Source: JAJTFW01 sp046160245
GTDB taxonomy: Bacteria > Bacteroidota > Bacteroidia > AKYH767-A > OLB10
Assembly (NCBI GenBank): GCA_046160245.1
Contig: JBJXGU010000350.1
Span: forward strand, 1 to 6,988
Reading direction: 5' to 3'
Length of the DNA: 6,988 nucleotides
The stretch's first letter is position 1, and every line of letters starts with the position of its first letter. Position numbers and translations under genes: made by a program. This document shows positions 1-6,810 of this stretch, piece by piece. The notes beneath the pieces are model-generated. The model saw nothing but the letters and a program-made list of their open reading frames with translations. It did not search any database and was not told the DNA's origin.

Positions 1-1005
1 AAAGCCGTATGGTTTTAGTGATTCGAAATGGTCACATGCAATTTTAATCATTGCTATGATAGGAATAGCAAGAAAAATACCAGGGATACCCCACACTAAT
101 TCACCTACCACTAAAGCAATGATTGTTGTGAACGGGTTTATTTTCACTTGGTGTCCAACGATCAATGGCTCCAGTAGCCATCCTTGAATTAGCTGCACAA
201 TTCCATAAACGACGATTATTCCTCCAAGCATTTGAACAGAGGCTCCCTGCCCAGCAGAAACGAATACAGTGAGTAAAGTTCCAGTAATATTTCCAACGTA
301 TGGAACGATTTCAAGGAGTCCACATAGTATCGCGAAAAATAAAGCATGTTTAACCCCTAATAAACTAAACCCAATACTATACATAATCCATAAGCATATT
401 ATCATTTTTGAAAGACCCACCATATATTGCTGGGAAATTAAAGCGGCACTATAAATAACTTGCTCCATTTCTTTTCGATCAGAAGAGGGTGTAAGTTTGA
501 GGATGAACTGTTTGATGTGACTGCGGTAGTAAAGCAGACAAAAGAGGTAAACCAATGTAAATAATAAATTGGTGAGGATATAGCTAAATGAACCTACTAT
601 CATCTGAACAATATTGGTATAGGATGGTTGCTCCTCTTTTATTATTTGAAATTGTTCTTCTGCTGAAATATTTGAATTATTTAATATATACTCCTGAATA
701 CGATCAATAATTGCTCTGCTCTTTTGTTTTATCACCGGAAAATCATTTGCCAGAGCTGATATCTGCCACCCAAGTAATACACTTATTCCAGCGATAATTA
801 TCAATAATGTTAGCACACAAATTAATACTGCTAACCCTTTAGGTACTTTCTTTCCTTCCATCCATTTGCAAAAAGGAAAAAAAAGAGTCGCCAAAACACC
901 AGCAATGGTAAGGGGCATGAGAATATCTTTTGCATAATGTAATCCGGCAAAAACTAAAAACAGTAGGAGTAGTGTTTTTATAATAGAAGATTTTGTGATG
1001 GTCAT
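1..1005 (-). CDS. AI-2E/PerM family membrane transporter, 3' end cut off by the window
   Basis: The reading frame is open from the ATG at 1005 to the window edge (335 codons, no stop), so the C-terminus is missing. The end reached, ESLKPYGF, resembles the last helix region of the family, so probably only a few tens of residues are lost. Visible features are an N-terminal pair of hydrophobic segments (about residues 8-45), another at about 58-80, a soluble middle segment (about 85-130), and a hydrophobic C-terminal half. That half carries the family's hallmarks: LEIVPYVGNITG from residue 231, QGWLLEPLIVGHQVKINP from about 274, and VWGIPGIFLAIPI around 304-316. This is the PF01594 inner-membrane family. 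Characterised members export autoinducer-2 (TqsA) or act as ion antiporters, and most are uncharacterised, so the substrate here is unknown. The start follows an A/T-only stretch without a Shine-Dalgarno, usual for Bacteroidota. It lies 164 bp downstream of the VIT transporter gene on the same strand; co-transcription is possible but not shown. Confidence 0.92.
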   Translation of the reverse strand, partial: MTITKSSIIKTLLLLFLVFAGLHYAKDILMPLTIAGVLATLFFPFCKWMEGKKVPKGLAVLICVLTLLIIIAGISVLLGWQISALANDFPVIKQKSRAIIDRIQEYILNNSNISAEEQFQIIKEEQPSYTNIVQMIVGSFSYILTNLLFTLVYLFCLLYYRSHIKQFILKLTPSSDRKEMEQVIYSAALISQQYMVGLSKMIICLWIMYSIGFSLLGVKHALFFAILCGLLEIVPYVGNITGTLLTVFVSAGQGASVQMLGGIIVVYGIVQLIQGWLLEPLIVGHQVKINPFTTIIALVVGELVWGIPGIFLAIPIIAMIKIACDHFESLKPYGF

Positions 1006-1169
1006 TATTTTAAAATTTTAATTGCTTCGAGAGGGCAACTTAGATTGTATTATTTATAGTTTGTATTCGTCTTTTAAGGTTTCAATTCCGTTAATGGGTT
1101 GAATATAATTCGCGTCGCTTAAATTTTATTAAGAATTAATACCTAACGCCGGAGAGTTGAATTTTAGAT

Positions 1170-1895
1170 TTATAAATTGACGCCAAAGATGTAACCCACC
1201 AATGCAGATAACCCCATTGCTAATGTTCCCCATATTGTAATTCTTAATATAGCCTTTCCAACTGTTGAACCCCCTGTTTTAGCAGCCATTGCTCCCAATA
1301 AAATTAGAAATAATATTGTAGAACCATAGAGCCAATATTCCATACTATTGATGGGGGCGAAAAGTACAGTTAATAAAGGCAAAACACCACCCACCGTAAA
1401 TGCTGCTCCTGATGCCATGGCGGCTTGTATTGGATTCGCTTGACTAATCTCATTGATACCTAATTCGTCTCTTATGTGAGCGCTTAATGCATCTTTTTCG
1501 GTAAGTTCAAGAGCTACTTGCATTGCTGTTTCTTTTTTTAGACCTCTTTTCTCATAGATTTGTGCCAATATATTTAATTCCTCTTCTGGCATTTCTTTTA
1601 GCTCCTGTATTTCTCGTTCAATATCTGCTTTTTCAGTATCGGTTTGCGAACTCACAGAAACATATTCACCTGCAGCCATTGATAATGCACCTGCAACAAG
1701 TCCGGCGACTGTTGCTAAAACAATAGGCTCTCTAGCTGAACTTGCAGCTGCTACTCCAATGGCTAGACTTGAAATAGATATAATTCCATCATTTGCACCC
1801 AACACGGCGGCTCTTAACCAATTGCTCCTATCAATGTAATGGTTGTCTAAATAATTGTCGATAGTTATCGTTTTCTTTTGTGAAGGCGTTGTCAT
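1170..1895 (-). CDS. VIT1/CCC1 family Fe2+/Mn2+ transporter
   Basis: This 241-residue protein has the complete architecture of the VIT family (PF01988), which moves Fe2+ or Mn2+ across membranes, probably in exchange for protons, and protects against metal excess. TM1 holds LGANDGIISISSLAIG (residues 32-47) with the conserved Asp36. TM2 holds GLVAGALSMAAGEYVSVSSQ (65-84) with Met73 and Glu77. Between TM2 and TM3 lies a charged helical region (about 85-150) rich in Glu, including EREIQELKEMPEEEL and YEKRGL. It corresponds to the cytoplasmic metal-binding domain known from the Eucalyptus VIT1 structure. TM3 (about 158-180), TM4 (187-205) and TM5 (215-238) complete the usual five helices. Equivalence of individual residues to VIT1 is inferred by eye. 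The start at 1895 fits the N-terminus of bacterial homologues and is preceded by a TACCTTTA octamer. The substrate, iron or manganese, cannot be told from sequence. Confidence 0.93.
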   Translation of the reverse strand: MTTPSQKKTITIDNYLDNHYIDRSNWLRAAVLGANDGIISISSLAIGVAAASSAREPIVLATVAGLVAGALSMAAGEYVSVSSQTDTEKADIEREIQELKEMPEEELNILAQIYEKRGLKKETAMQVALELTEKDALSAHIRDELGINEISQANPIQAAMASGAAFTVGGVLPLLTVLFAPINSMEYWLYGSTILFLILLGAMAAKTGGSTVGKAILRITIWGTLAMGLSALVGYIFGVNL

Positions 1896-1905
1896 TAGAG
1901 CAGGA

Positions 1906-1913
1906 TAAAGGTA
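1906..1913 (-). promoter_or_regulatory. candidate -7 promoter element of the VIT gene
   Basis: On the minus strand this reads TACCTTTA, seven of eight positions close to the Bacteroidota -7 consensus TAnnTTTG, and it ends 10 nt before the ATG. If transcription starts the usual few bases downstream, the leader would be only about five bases. I see no TTTG -33 element at the expected distance, so this is a moderate call. Confidence 0.4.
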
Positions 1914-2072
1914 GATATTACGAAGGTGGCGATTTTTTACGCGACTGAACCCTTTTTACAAAACTTTGTTTAATTATTACCTGACTCCATTAATTACCTC
2001 GCCATACCCGTTTATTATTGCGAAATTTCGCTTCAGGCAAAAATATTGTGAGTGCACTTATCCTAGTTGACT

Positions 2073-2115
2073 TTTAAAACTTTCTATTCTTTATAAATGA
2101 TCTGAAGGTTTTAAA
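2073..2115. repeat. imperfect inverted repeat, 12-nt arms
   Basis: The arms TTTAAAACTTTC (2073-2084) and GAAGGTTTTAAA (2104-2115) pair over 12 positions with one T/G wobble, around a 19-nt loop. It lies about 85 nt past the stop of the propeller gene. As minus-strand RNA the wobble becomes an A/C mismatch and no T run follows, so a terminator is doubtful. The arms are AT-rich and could be a chance pairing. Confidence 0.3.
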
Positions 2116-2199
2116 GACATTAAACTTTGTACAGGGTAAATTTCTTGAAAGTACTTTTTGATACGTTGAAATCTGAAATGTGACAATTCGAACAATTAT

Positions 2200-3777
2200 T
2201 TAATTCGTAATTATTAGTTTGTCTGCCATGATAATTTTATTTTCATCAATTAATTGAATGAAATAAAGTGCACTTGAAAGTTGATCACGATTAATAATAA
2301 CGGACTGCCCAGAAATATTCTGAAGTTGCGTTACTTGTTGTCCAATTGTATTATAAATATTTAAGGTCGCATTTTTTAGAGGCTCACTTAAATGCAATGT
2401 TGTTTGTTCAGAAAATGGATTTGGATAAAGTATATATGAATAGCTATTATTATCAGTCATATTTATCCCCGTACTACCATTATTGTAATATCTAGCTAAT
2501 GCAAAATCATAAATTGTTCCATCACTAGTTTGTCCAGCTACTACTATTTTTCCATCGGACTGAAGAGCCATTGATTGAATAATATCGTCAGAAATTGTAG
2601 AGCCAATATTCGTTGTAACCTTTCCATCACTATCAAATGAATTATCTAAACTGCCATCCGTGTTGTATCGAACAAGAGCAAAATTATTGAATGCATTCTC
2701 GAGATGCCCTGCAGCAAGTATTTTCCCATCATTTTGAATAGCTATGGCATAGGGAAGATCGGCAGCAGTTCCGATTGAGGTCGTAACTATTCCGTCTGTA
2801 TCAAAAGTGTTATCTAAGCTACCATCGGTGTTGTAGCGGATGACTGCAAAATCGTATGTCGTTCCATGGGTATAACCTGTTACTACTATTTTTCCATCGC
2901 TTTGTAGAGATGCGGCATACCCCGCATCATCATTTGAACTAATGGACGTTGTCACTATTCCATCGTTGTCAAATGAATTGTCTAAGCTGCCGTTGGTGTT
3001 GAATCGAACAGCTGCAAATACACGAGTAGTGAAATCGAAGCTAAATCCTGCAACTACTATTTTTCCATCAGTCTGTATCATTACCGAACGACATTCATCC
3101 ATTCCAACCGCAATAGACAAAGACACCTTTCCATCATTACTAAATGTAGTATCTAAACTACCGTTTGTATTGTACCGAGTTACAGCAAAATCTCTTTGTG
3201 AGCTTACAATGTCGGTATTATATCCTGCAACCACAATTTTCCCATCACTTTGTATGGCCATTGAGAAAGCTCGATCATTAGTACTTGGTCCAAATGGGGT
3301 GGTAACTTTCCCGTCTATATCAAACGTAGTATCCAAGCTTCCATTTGTGTGGTAACGAGCCAACGCAAAATCATTTGAAGTTCCTGAGATGAAGGCATAA
3401 CCAGCAGCAACAATTTTTCCATCATTTTGTATAGCTACTGCATGAGCCCTATTTCCAGATGTGCCAATGGGTGTATTCACTATTCCGTCTCCATCAAAAG
3501 TAATATCTAAGCTACCGTTGGTGTTATACCGTGTAATTGCAAAAACATCTTGAGTACCATTGTCACTGTAACCCGCCACTACAATTTTGCCATCCAATTG
3601 TATCGCCAAGGATCGACCAAAATCATCAGAACTTCCAATCGGTGTAGTAACAATTCCATCGGTATCGAAACTAGGATCTAATGATCCGGACTGTGATAAG
3701 GATTGAAGTGGAAATATCAATATGACATAAAATAATAAGAATGTTGGATAATGTGTAAAATATTTTTTCATATTCAT
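2200..3777 (-). CDS. secreted delta-60 repeat (beta-propeller-like) protein with T9SS type A sorting domain
   Basis: This 525-residue protein starts with a signal peptide (K4-K5, hydrophobic 12-24, likely cleavage near LSQ at 27-29). Seven tandem repeats of 56-60 residues follow at 31-87, 88-145, 146-205, 206-262, 263-318, 319-374 and 375-433. Each begins GSLD, has an F-[DS]-x-DG turn, then a [IL]Q-x-DGKI[VL] core with AG or TG, and ends in a [RY]-rich strand such as RYNTN. This is the delta-60 repeat (TIGR02608; DUF5122 beta-propeller). The C-terminal 92 residues form a T9SS type A sorting domain: YPNPF at 451-455, IYNTIGQQV in the middle, and LYFIQL near the end. The protein is therefore predicted to be exported through the Sec and type IX systems and anchored or released at the cell surface. 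Its ligand is unknown. An alternative start at Met3 (3771) is equally plausible; the upstream ATG was chosen because it sits 10 nt after a TACCTTTA element. It is probably monocistronic. Confidence 0.94.
   Translation of the reverse strand: MNMKKYFTHYPTFLLFYVILIFPLQSLSQSGSLDPSFDTDGIVTTPIGSSDDFGRSLAIQLDGKIVVAGYSDNGTQDVFAITRYNTNGSLDITFDGDGIVNTPIGTSGNRAHAVAIQNDGKIVAAGYAFISGTSNDFALARYHTNGSLDTTFDIDGKVTTPFGPSTNDRAFSMAIQSDGKIVVAGYNTDIVSSQRDFAVTRYNTNGSLDTTFSNDGKVSLSIAVGMDECRSVMIQTDGKIVVAGFSFDFTTRVFAAVRFNTNGSLDNSFDNDGIVTTSISSNDDAGYAASLQSDGKIVVTGYTHGTTYDFAVIRYNTDGSLDNTFDTDGIVTTSIGTAADLPYAIAIQNDGKILAAGHLENAFNNFALVRYNTDGSLDNSFDSDGKVTTNIGSTISDDIIQSMALQSDGKIVVAGQTSDGTIYDFALARYYNNGSTGINMTDNNSYSYILYPNPFSEQTTLHLSEPLKNATLNIYNTIGQQVTQLQNISGQSVIINRDQLSSALYFIQLIDENKIIMADKLIITN
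2479..3687 (-). repeat. seven in-frame tandem repeats of about 57 codons (delta-60 units)
   Basis: This segment encodes residues 31-433 as seven contiguous units of 57, 58, 60, 57, 56, 56 and 59 codons with no spacer. The units are clearly homologous in protein, especially the GSLD start and the Q-x-DGKI core, but have diverged at the DNA level, so they are not recent duplications. Long open frames on the opposite strand here (for example 2942-3355) are by-products of this repeat composition. Confidence 0.9.
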
Positions 3778-3787
3778 TGATGATTTT

Positions 3788-3795
3788 TAAAGGTA
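3788..3795 (-). promoter_or_regulatory. candidate -7 promoter element of the propeller gene
   Basis: The minus strand reads TACCTTTA, the same octamer and the same 10-nt distance to the ATG as at the VIT gene. It approximates the Bacteroidota TAnnTTTG box. No TTTG -33 element is seen 17-21 nt upstream, so other upstream sequence may matter. Confidence 0.4.
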
Positions 3796-3827
3796 AAGAT
3801 GGTATTAATTTTAGTACATTATTTTTG

Positions 3828-3894
3828 GCAATGGATATTGCATTTTGCAAATTTTCGGTAGATGGATCATTCGCTGTTGAATGTATACCGAAAA
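3828..3894. promoter_or_regulatory. cluster of three inverted repeats upstream of the propeller gene
   Basis: Three inverted repeats follow each other closely. GCAAT and ATTGC flank GGAT at 3828-3841. The palindrome TTTGCAAA is at 3844-3851. A perfect 9-bp pair, TTTTCGGTA (3852-3860) and TACCGAAAA (3886-3894), encloses a 25-nt spacer. The spacer itself holds CATTC and GAATG (3868-3872, 3879-3883), giving a nested stem. The cluster lies about 50-117 nt upstream of the ATG at 3777, where operators or a structured transcript end could lie. No T run follows on either strand, so it is not a standard terminator. Function is unknown. Confidence 0.4.
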
Positions 3895-4023
3895 CATAAT
3901 TCGAAGATACAAATTATCTAATATTATTGAACCGTTTTCCGAGAAAAAGTACTATCTTAGATAAATCCGCTGGACCATTGGGAATCCTATCTTTTACACA
4001 TATATTTCTACTGCATATAATTG

Positions 4024-4959
4024 TTATTTCAGCAACCCCTTCATCCATTGTATTAACTCCACTTCATTCACGATCGACCATGAATGTGGATGTCTGACTC
4101 CATTGGAGCGATATCCAGTTTGAAATGTTTGCATAAATTCTGCCTTGTCATTACCCATTAGAACTAAACGATTAATGAGTTCTGCCGTTACTTCATAATT
4201 GGATCCATGGACAGTTTGGTTACGATTTTTTATACGCCATGCAATGTCTACATCGTGGTATGTTCTTACCGCTGTATTTTTTAAATATATTTCGTTTTGG
4301 CAATAATCTTTGTTCATGCTAAATGCTGTAAGTTTGGCATAAGTGGAAATATGATCTCGGGGAATTCCATGATCGTTTTTAATATGTTCCATCGCTCTCT
4401 CTGCTTCTTCAACGGCTAGTTCAGAGTATTTGTTTTTTGCATTTTCTTCTAACTGCTCGTAGATTGTAAAAATATCAATAGGCGAATCAACAGTAAAAAT
4501 TCCTTTTGGTTGAATGGGAAATTTGTTGGGATGCTCATTACATAGCTCCACATATCTCATGGCGATCATTCCACCTGCAGAGAAACCACCAATAACAAAA
4601 CTGTTGCTCTTTACTTTATAGCGAGTGAGCACATCATTCATAACGTTCGTTAATTTTAACAGCGTTATGGAGTCAGCGTACAACTTGTTCCCACCTGCAT
4701 AAAAGATGGTTAATATATTATTCTTATAAGCTTCCTGATGTAGTTTGGTTTCCGGCGGACTATCTTCTGGACGTTGTCCAAAACCGGCTAACAGAACTAA
4801 AACACCGGCAATGTGGTCAGTGGAAGGTTCAACAGCAAAGTAATAACCGCCGTTAACATCTTTGCCGTCCAACACAATTTTATTCAGTGTTTGTGCTTGT
4901 GTAATTTGCCCAAAGAGGACATATATCGCCAAACAAAAAAATCTTTTTATTGATTCCAT
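4024..4959 (-). CDS. exported alpha/beta hydrolase (esterase-like)
   Basis: This 311-residue protein begins with a signal peptide (K5-R6, hydrophobic 7-16, likely cleavage after the TQAQ at 20-23). The mature part has an alpha/beta hydrolase layout: strand and oxyanion-loop candidate VLLAGFGQRPED (55-66), nucleophile elbow GGFSAGGM (124-131) with Ser127 as the likely nucleophile, and a C-terminal RHPHSWS (289-295) with His290 or His292 as the likely catalytic His. The acid is less certain; Asp236 or Asp238 in TYHDVDIAW is a good candidate by position. The segment 158-215 (starting DSPIDIF, rich in charged helix) would be a cap or lid. The substrate is unknown; ester or peptide hydrolysis in the periplasm or outside the cell is inferred from fold and export. 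It lies 130 bp downstream of the exported beta-sandwich gene, with a TATCTTTG promoter-like box between them, so it probably has its own transcript. Confidence 0.82.
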   Translation of the reverse strand: MESIKRFFCLAIYVLFGQITQAQTLNKIVLDGKDVNGGYYFAVEPSTDHIAGVLVLLAGFGQRPEDSPPETKLHQEAYKNNILTIFYAGGNKLYADSITLLKLTNVMNDVLTRYKVKSNSFVIGGFSAGGMIAMRYVELCNEHPNKFPIQPKGIFTVDSPIDIFTIYEQLEENAKNKYSELAVEEAERAMEHIKNDHGIPRDHISTYAKLTAFSMNKDYCQNEIYLKNTAVRTYHDVDIAWRIKNRNQTVHGSNYEVTAELINRLVLMGNDKAEFMQTFQTGYRSNGVRHPHSWSIVNEVELIQWMKGLLK

Positions 4960-5022
4960 CTAAATGTTTTTGTAAATCTTATTAAGTTCCATCAGTAAAG
5001 TAAACTGCGGTGGAGTGTATAT

Positions 5023-5030
5023 CAAAGATA
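5023..5030 (-). promoter_or_regulatory. candidate -7 promoter element of the hydrolase gene
   Basis: The minus strand reads TATCTTTG, a full match to TAnnTTTG, 63 nt before the hydrolase ATG at 4959. A transcript starting here would have a leader of roughly 55-60 bases. No TTTG -33 partner is obvious at 17-21 nt. Confidence 0.4.
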
Positions 5031-5089
5031 ATAAGAAAAACAATTCTGTACGCCAGCCAATAGACGGACTGTTCTACAAACTAGGAAAA

Positions 5090-5674
5090 TTAATTTTTAA
5101 AATCAAGATTTGTTGGTTCGGTTTTCTTTTCTCTCCCTGTTGTGGGAACGGAATTATCTACTATTTCAAATTCAATATTTGTAAACCAAATTTGTCCGGT
5201 TCCATTTAACAATGCACCATACGACATATTGTTAGCGTTTTCCGGAATGTCCAAAACAATTTCATATTTCTTCCACTCAGTGGTTCCTTTGATGGATCGA
5301 TCAGTTTTGCCATCTTTCATATTATCGAAAGATAGAGATTTTCGTGGATTCTCTTGATCAATGCGAAACCATAAGCCAGCCCAATCGGCTACATTTTTTG
5401 ATTTCATTTGCCCCGACATGCGTACCCGTTTCCCCAGGTATTTGGTGGGAGCAGAACTTTGCATGAGTGTACCGAATCCTTTAACATTTTTCTTAATAGA
5501 CTTTATGGTGGCAGCATTGTCTCCTTCTGGTCCAGCACCCTTTTCAGTTACCATTTCATAACTCTTTGCCTCAGATCCTCCTTTGACCCATCCCTCGGGT
5601 ACCTGTAAATTGAATGAAAGAAGTGTTAACGTTGTTCCAAGTAGGAATATACTTTTAAGAATATTTATTTTCAT
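5090..5674 (-). CDS. small exported beta-sandwich-like protein of unknown function
   Basis: The 194-residue protein has an N-terminal hydrophobic stretch (residues 4-23, with K2 and K7) that looks like a signal peptide. No cysteine is present, so it is not a lipoprotein. The mature region is beta-rich with spaced aromatics: GFGTLMQ (66-72), YLGKRVRMSGQMKS (79-92), WAGLWFRID (98-106), LSFDNM (114-119), TEWKKYEIVLDIPENA (132-147) and GTGQIWFTNIEFEIVD (158-173). This alternation resembles carbohydrate-binding-module or galactose-binding-like jelly rolls, whose last strands often read W-x-x-Y-x-[IV]-x-[LV] and G-x-[IVL]-[WY]-[FIV]-D-[ND]-[IV]. I recall the same domain in uncharacterised bacterial proteins, but sugar binding is an inference. 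A short polar tail (174-194) follows the domain. It lies 62 bp downstream of the immunity-like gene, possibly in the same operon. A purine-rich AAAGGAGAG lies about 40 nt upstream of the ATG, too far to be its ribosome site. Confidence 0.78.
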   Translation of the reverse strand: MKINILKSIFLLGTTLTLLSFNLQVPEGWVKGGSEAKSYEMVTEKGAGPEGDNAATIKSIKKNVKGFGTLMQSSAPTKYLGKRVRMSGQMKSKNVADWAGLWFRIDQENPRKSLSFDNMKDGKTDRSIKGTTEWKKYEIVLDIPENANNMSYGALLNGTGQIWFTNIEFEIVDNSVPTTGREKKTEPTNLDFKN

Positions 5675-5736
5675 GGCGGTGATTTTTTTAGATTCAGTTA
5701 TTGGTGTTTATCTCTCCTTTTGTGTTACTGGAATTG

Positions 5737-6177
5737 TTATTGAAAATCAGCTAAACTTTCCTTAGCGTTTGCAATAATATTTTGAGGAAACTCCTCGCTT
5801 AATGATATCTTTTTCATCAAGTCAAGATAGACGGTTCGATTCGGATTATCTCCATCATTAATTAACCTATGTAATAAATACAAAGTATATTCCGTGGGCT
5901 TTCTTTCAATAGACTTCAAGAGCAATTCTTCATATCCTTTTTTGTAATAGGCTTCCATAAAATGTGCTAAGGGTCCTGGACCGCCATAATCAATATCCGG
6001 ACTACGCTCAATGAGTTCTAAAATTGAATCAATGGCATCAAAATTATTTTCCATTTGCTCTAGCTCATCACTGAATTCATTTAGCTTTTCCATAAGCTCA
6101 TCTTGCTCTCCCGTTTCTTGAACTAGTTGAATATATTGCTCAAGTTTATTTATGATGATTTTAATTTCTTCGGTCAT
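5737..6177 (-). CDS. small acidic protein resembling immunity-type proteins
   Basis: This 146-residue protein is soluble and strongly acidic, with no signal peptide or membrane segment. Residues 1-58 are helical and Glu-rich, with heptad-like Leu/Ile spacing, possibly a short coiled coil. The second half holds the most recognisable stretch, YGGPGPLAHFMEAYYKKGYE (64-83), followed by SIERKPTEYTLYLLHRLIND (89-108). From memory, similar strings (a PGPL-x-HF-[IM]-E motif, then a KPT-x-x-T-x-x-L-x-x-R-x-[IL]-N motif) occur in small bacterial proteins found near polymorphic toxins and annotated as immunity-like; I could not verify this here. No toxin gene is visible in the window. It follows the YdeI-like gene by 24 bp, so the two are probably co-transcribed. 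The ATG at 6177 has only a weak AAAGAAG upstream. The reading frame is well supported, the function is not. Confidence 0.78.
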   Translation of the reverse strand: MTEEIKIIINKLEQYIQLVQETGEQDELMEKLNEFSDELEQMENNFDAIDSILELIERSPDIDYGGPGPLAHFMEAYYKKGYEELLLKSIERKPTEYTLYLLHRLINDGDNPNRTVYLDLMKKISLSEEFPQNIIANAKESLADFQ

Positions 6178-6201
6178 GATACTTCTTTATAAATGATTTC
6201 G

Positions 6202-6783
6202 TTATTGGAGATGTTTTGGTTTTTGATGTTTGCCAGCAAGCACAACTATTTCATCAATCCTATTTTGTCTGGTCTCTGGTCGCTTGGCCATCGCTACCCA
6301 TTGGAGAATTATTTTTTTATTCGTTTTGCTCAAACTTAAAAAGTATTCTTTCGAGCCTTTTTTCGCTTTAAATTTACTTTCAAGGTCCTTTGGTATAATT
6401 AGTTCTTCAACCTCGTCTAAAAGTGTCCATGAGCCATTTTGTTTGGCAATTTCAATGCACTTTAAACCTGCATCTGTCATTAATCCTTTTGCAGTGAGCT
6501 GTACAACTTTCTCTTTGTTGATTTTTGACCAAGTGCTATTCGCCTTCCGTTTGCTGAAAAATTGATATGATGTTTCGGAATCTATCTTTATTTTCTTACT
6601 GTCGATCCATCCAAAGCAAAGTGCAATTTCCACCGACTCGCTCCATGTGAGCGAAAATTTATTGGATGCTTTATTATAAAAAACAAGCCATACTGCTTGT
6701 TTAGAAAGATGATCTTTTTCTAACCATTTTCTCCATGCAGTAAGGCTTTTGGGATAAAATACTTCTACTTCCGTACTTGTCAT
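6202..6783 (-). CDS. YdeI/OmdA family cytoplasmic protein
   Basis: The 193-residue protein matches the usual length of about 190-200 and the layout of the YdeI/OmpD-associated family. The N-terminal half carries the conserved YPKSLTAWRKWLEKDH (10-25), WLVFYNKAS (32-40), SVEIALCFGWIDSKK (50-64) and FFSKRKANSTWSKINKEK (75-92). The C-terminal part (about 133-187, including YFLSLSKTNKK, WVAMAKRPETRQNRI and the following positive helix) is the OmdA domain (PF13376). Family members have been linked to outer-membrane-protein expression and to resistance against bacteriocins or antimicrobial peptides, but the biochemical activity is unknown. No signal peptide or membrane segment is seen. It starts the possible three-gene operon and has a TAGGTTTG promoter-like box 27 nt before its ATG. 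Confidence 0.9.
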   Translation of the reverse strand: MTSTEVEVFYPKSLTAWRKWLEKDHLSKQAVWLVFYNKASNKFSLTWSESVEIALCFGWIDSKKIKIDSETSYQFFSKRKANSTWSKINKEKVVQLTAKGLMTDAGLKCIEIAKQNGSWTLLDEVEELIIPKDLESKFKAKKGSKEYFLSLSKTNKKIILQWVAMAKRPETRQNRIDEIVVLAGKHQKPKHLQ

Positions 6784-6810
6784 CTAACACTGTTTTAGTA
6801 ATGCAGGTTA

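Larger units (their letters stand above)
1896..2199. other. 304-bp AT-rich intergenic region between the propeller and VIT genes
   Basis: No credible reading frame or RNA gene is visible on either strand. It contains a 12-bp perfect palindrome GCGAAATTTCGC (2020-2031), an imperfect inverted repeat at 2073-2115 (listed separately), a TATTTTTG octamer on the minus strand at 2038-2045 that fits TAnnTTTG but has no -33 partner, and the TACCTTTA element next to the VIT start. It should hold the 3' end of the propeller transcript and the VIT promoter. I found no GC-rich hairpin followed by a T run. Confidence 0.6.

Noticed and set aside
1..1005. Quorum-sensing (autoinducer-2 export) role for the AI-2E family protein
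   Set aside because: The family name comes from a few members. Many do something else, and no luxS or other AI-2 gene is in the window.
1081..1103. Stem between TTCAATTC and GGGTTGAA
   Set aside because: It pairs only on the plus strand, through G/T wobbles, whereas the genes here are transcribed from the minus strand.
1118..1133. CTTAA-ATTTTA-TTAAG hairpin downstream of the VIT gene as a terminator
   Set aside because: The stem is five A/T-rich pairs and no T run follows on the minus strand.
2020..2031. 12-bp perfect palindrome GCGAAATTTCGC
   Set aside because: One six-base half-site palindrome is expected by chance in about 7 kb; no T run or promoter context supports a function.
2942..3355. 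137-codon open frame on the plus strand inside the propeller gene
   Set aside because: It is antisense to the repeats and its periodicity mirrors them; the product has no recognisable features, while the minus-strand frame is a clear family member.
5041..5075. Weak hairpin and T run after the beta-sandwich gene as a terminator
   Set aside because: The stem (CAGTC with GGCTG) is five pairs with one wobble, and the T run begins about 14 nt after it.
6230..6565. 111-codon plus-strand frame antisense to the YdeI-like gene
   Set aside because: The minus strand encodes a well-conserved family over the same bases, and the plus-strand product has no recognisable domain.
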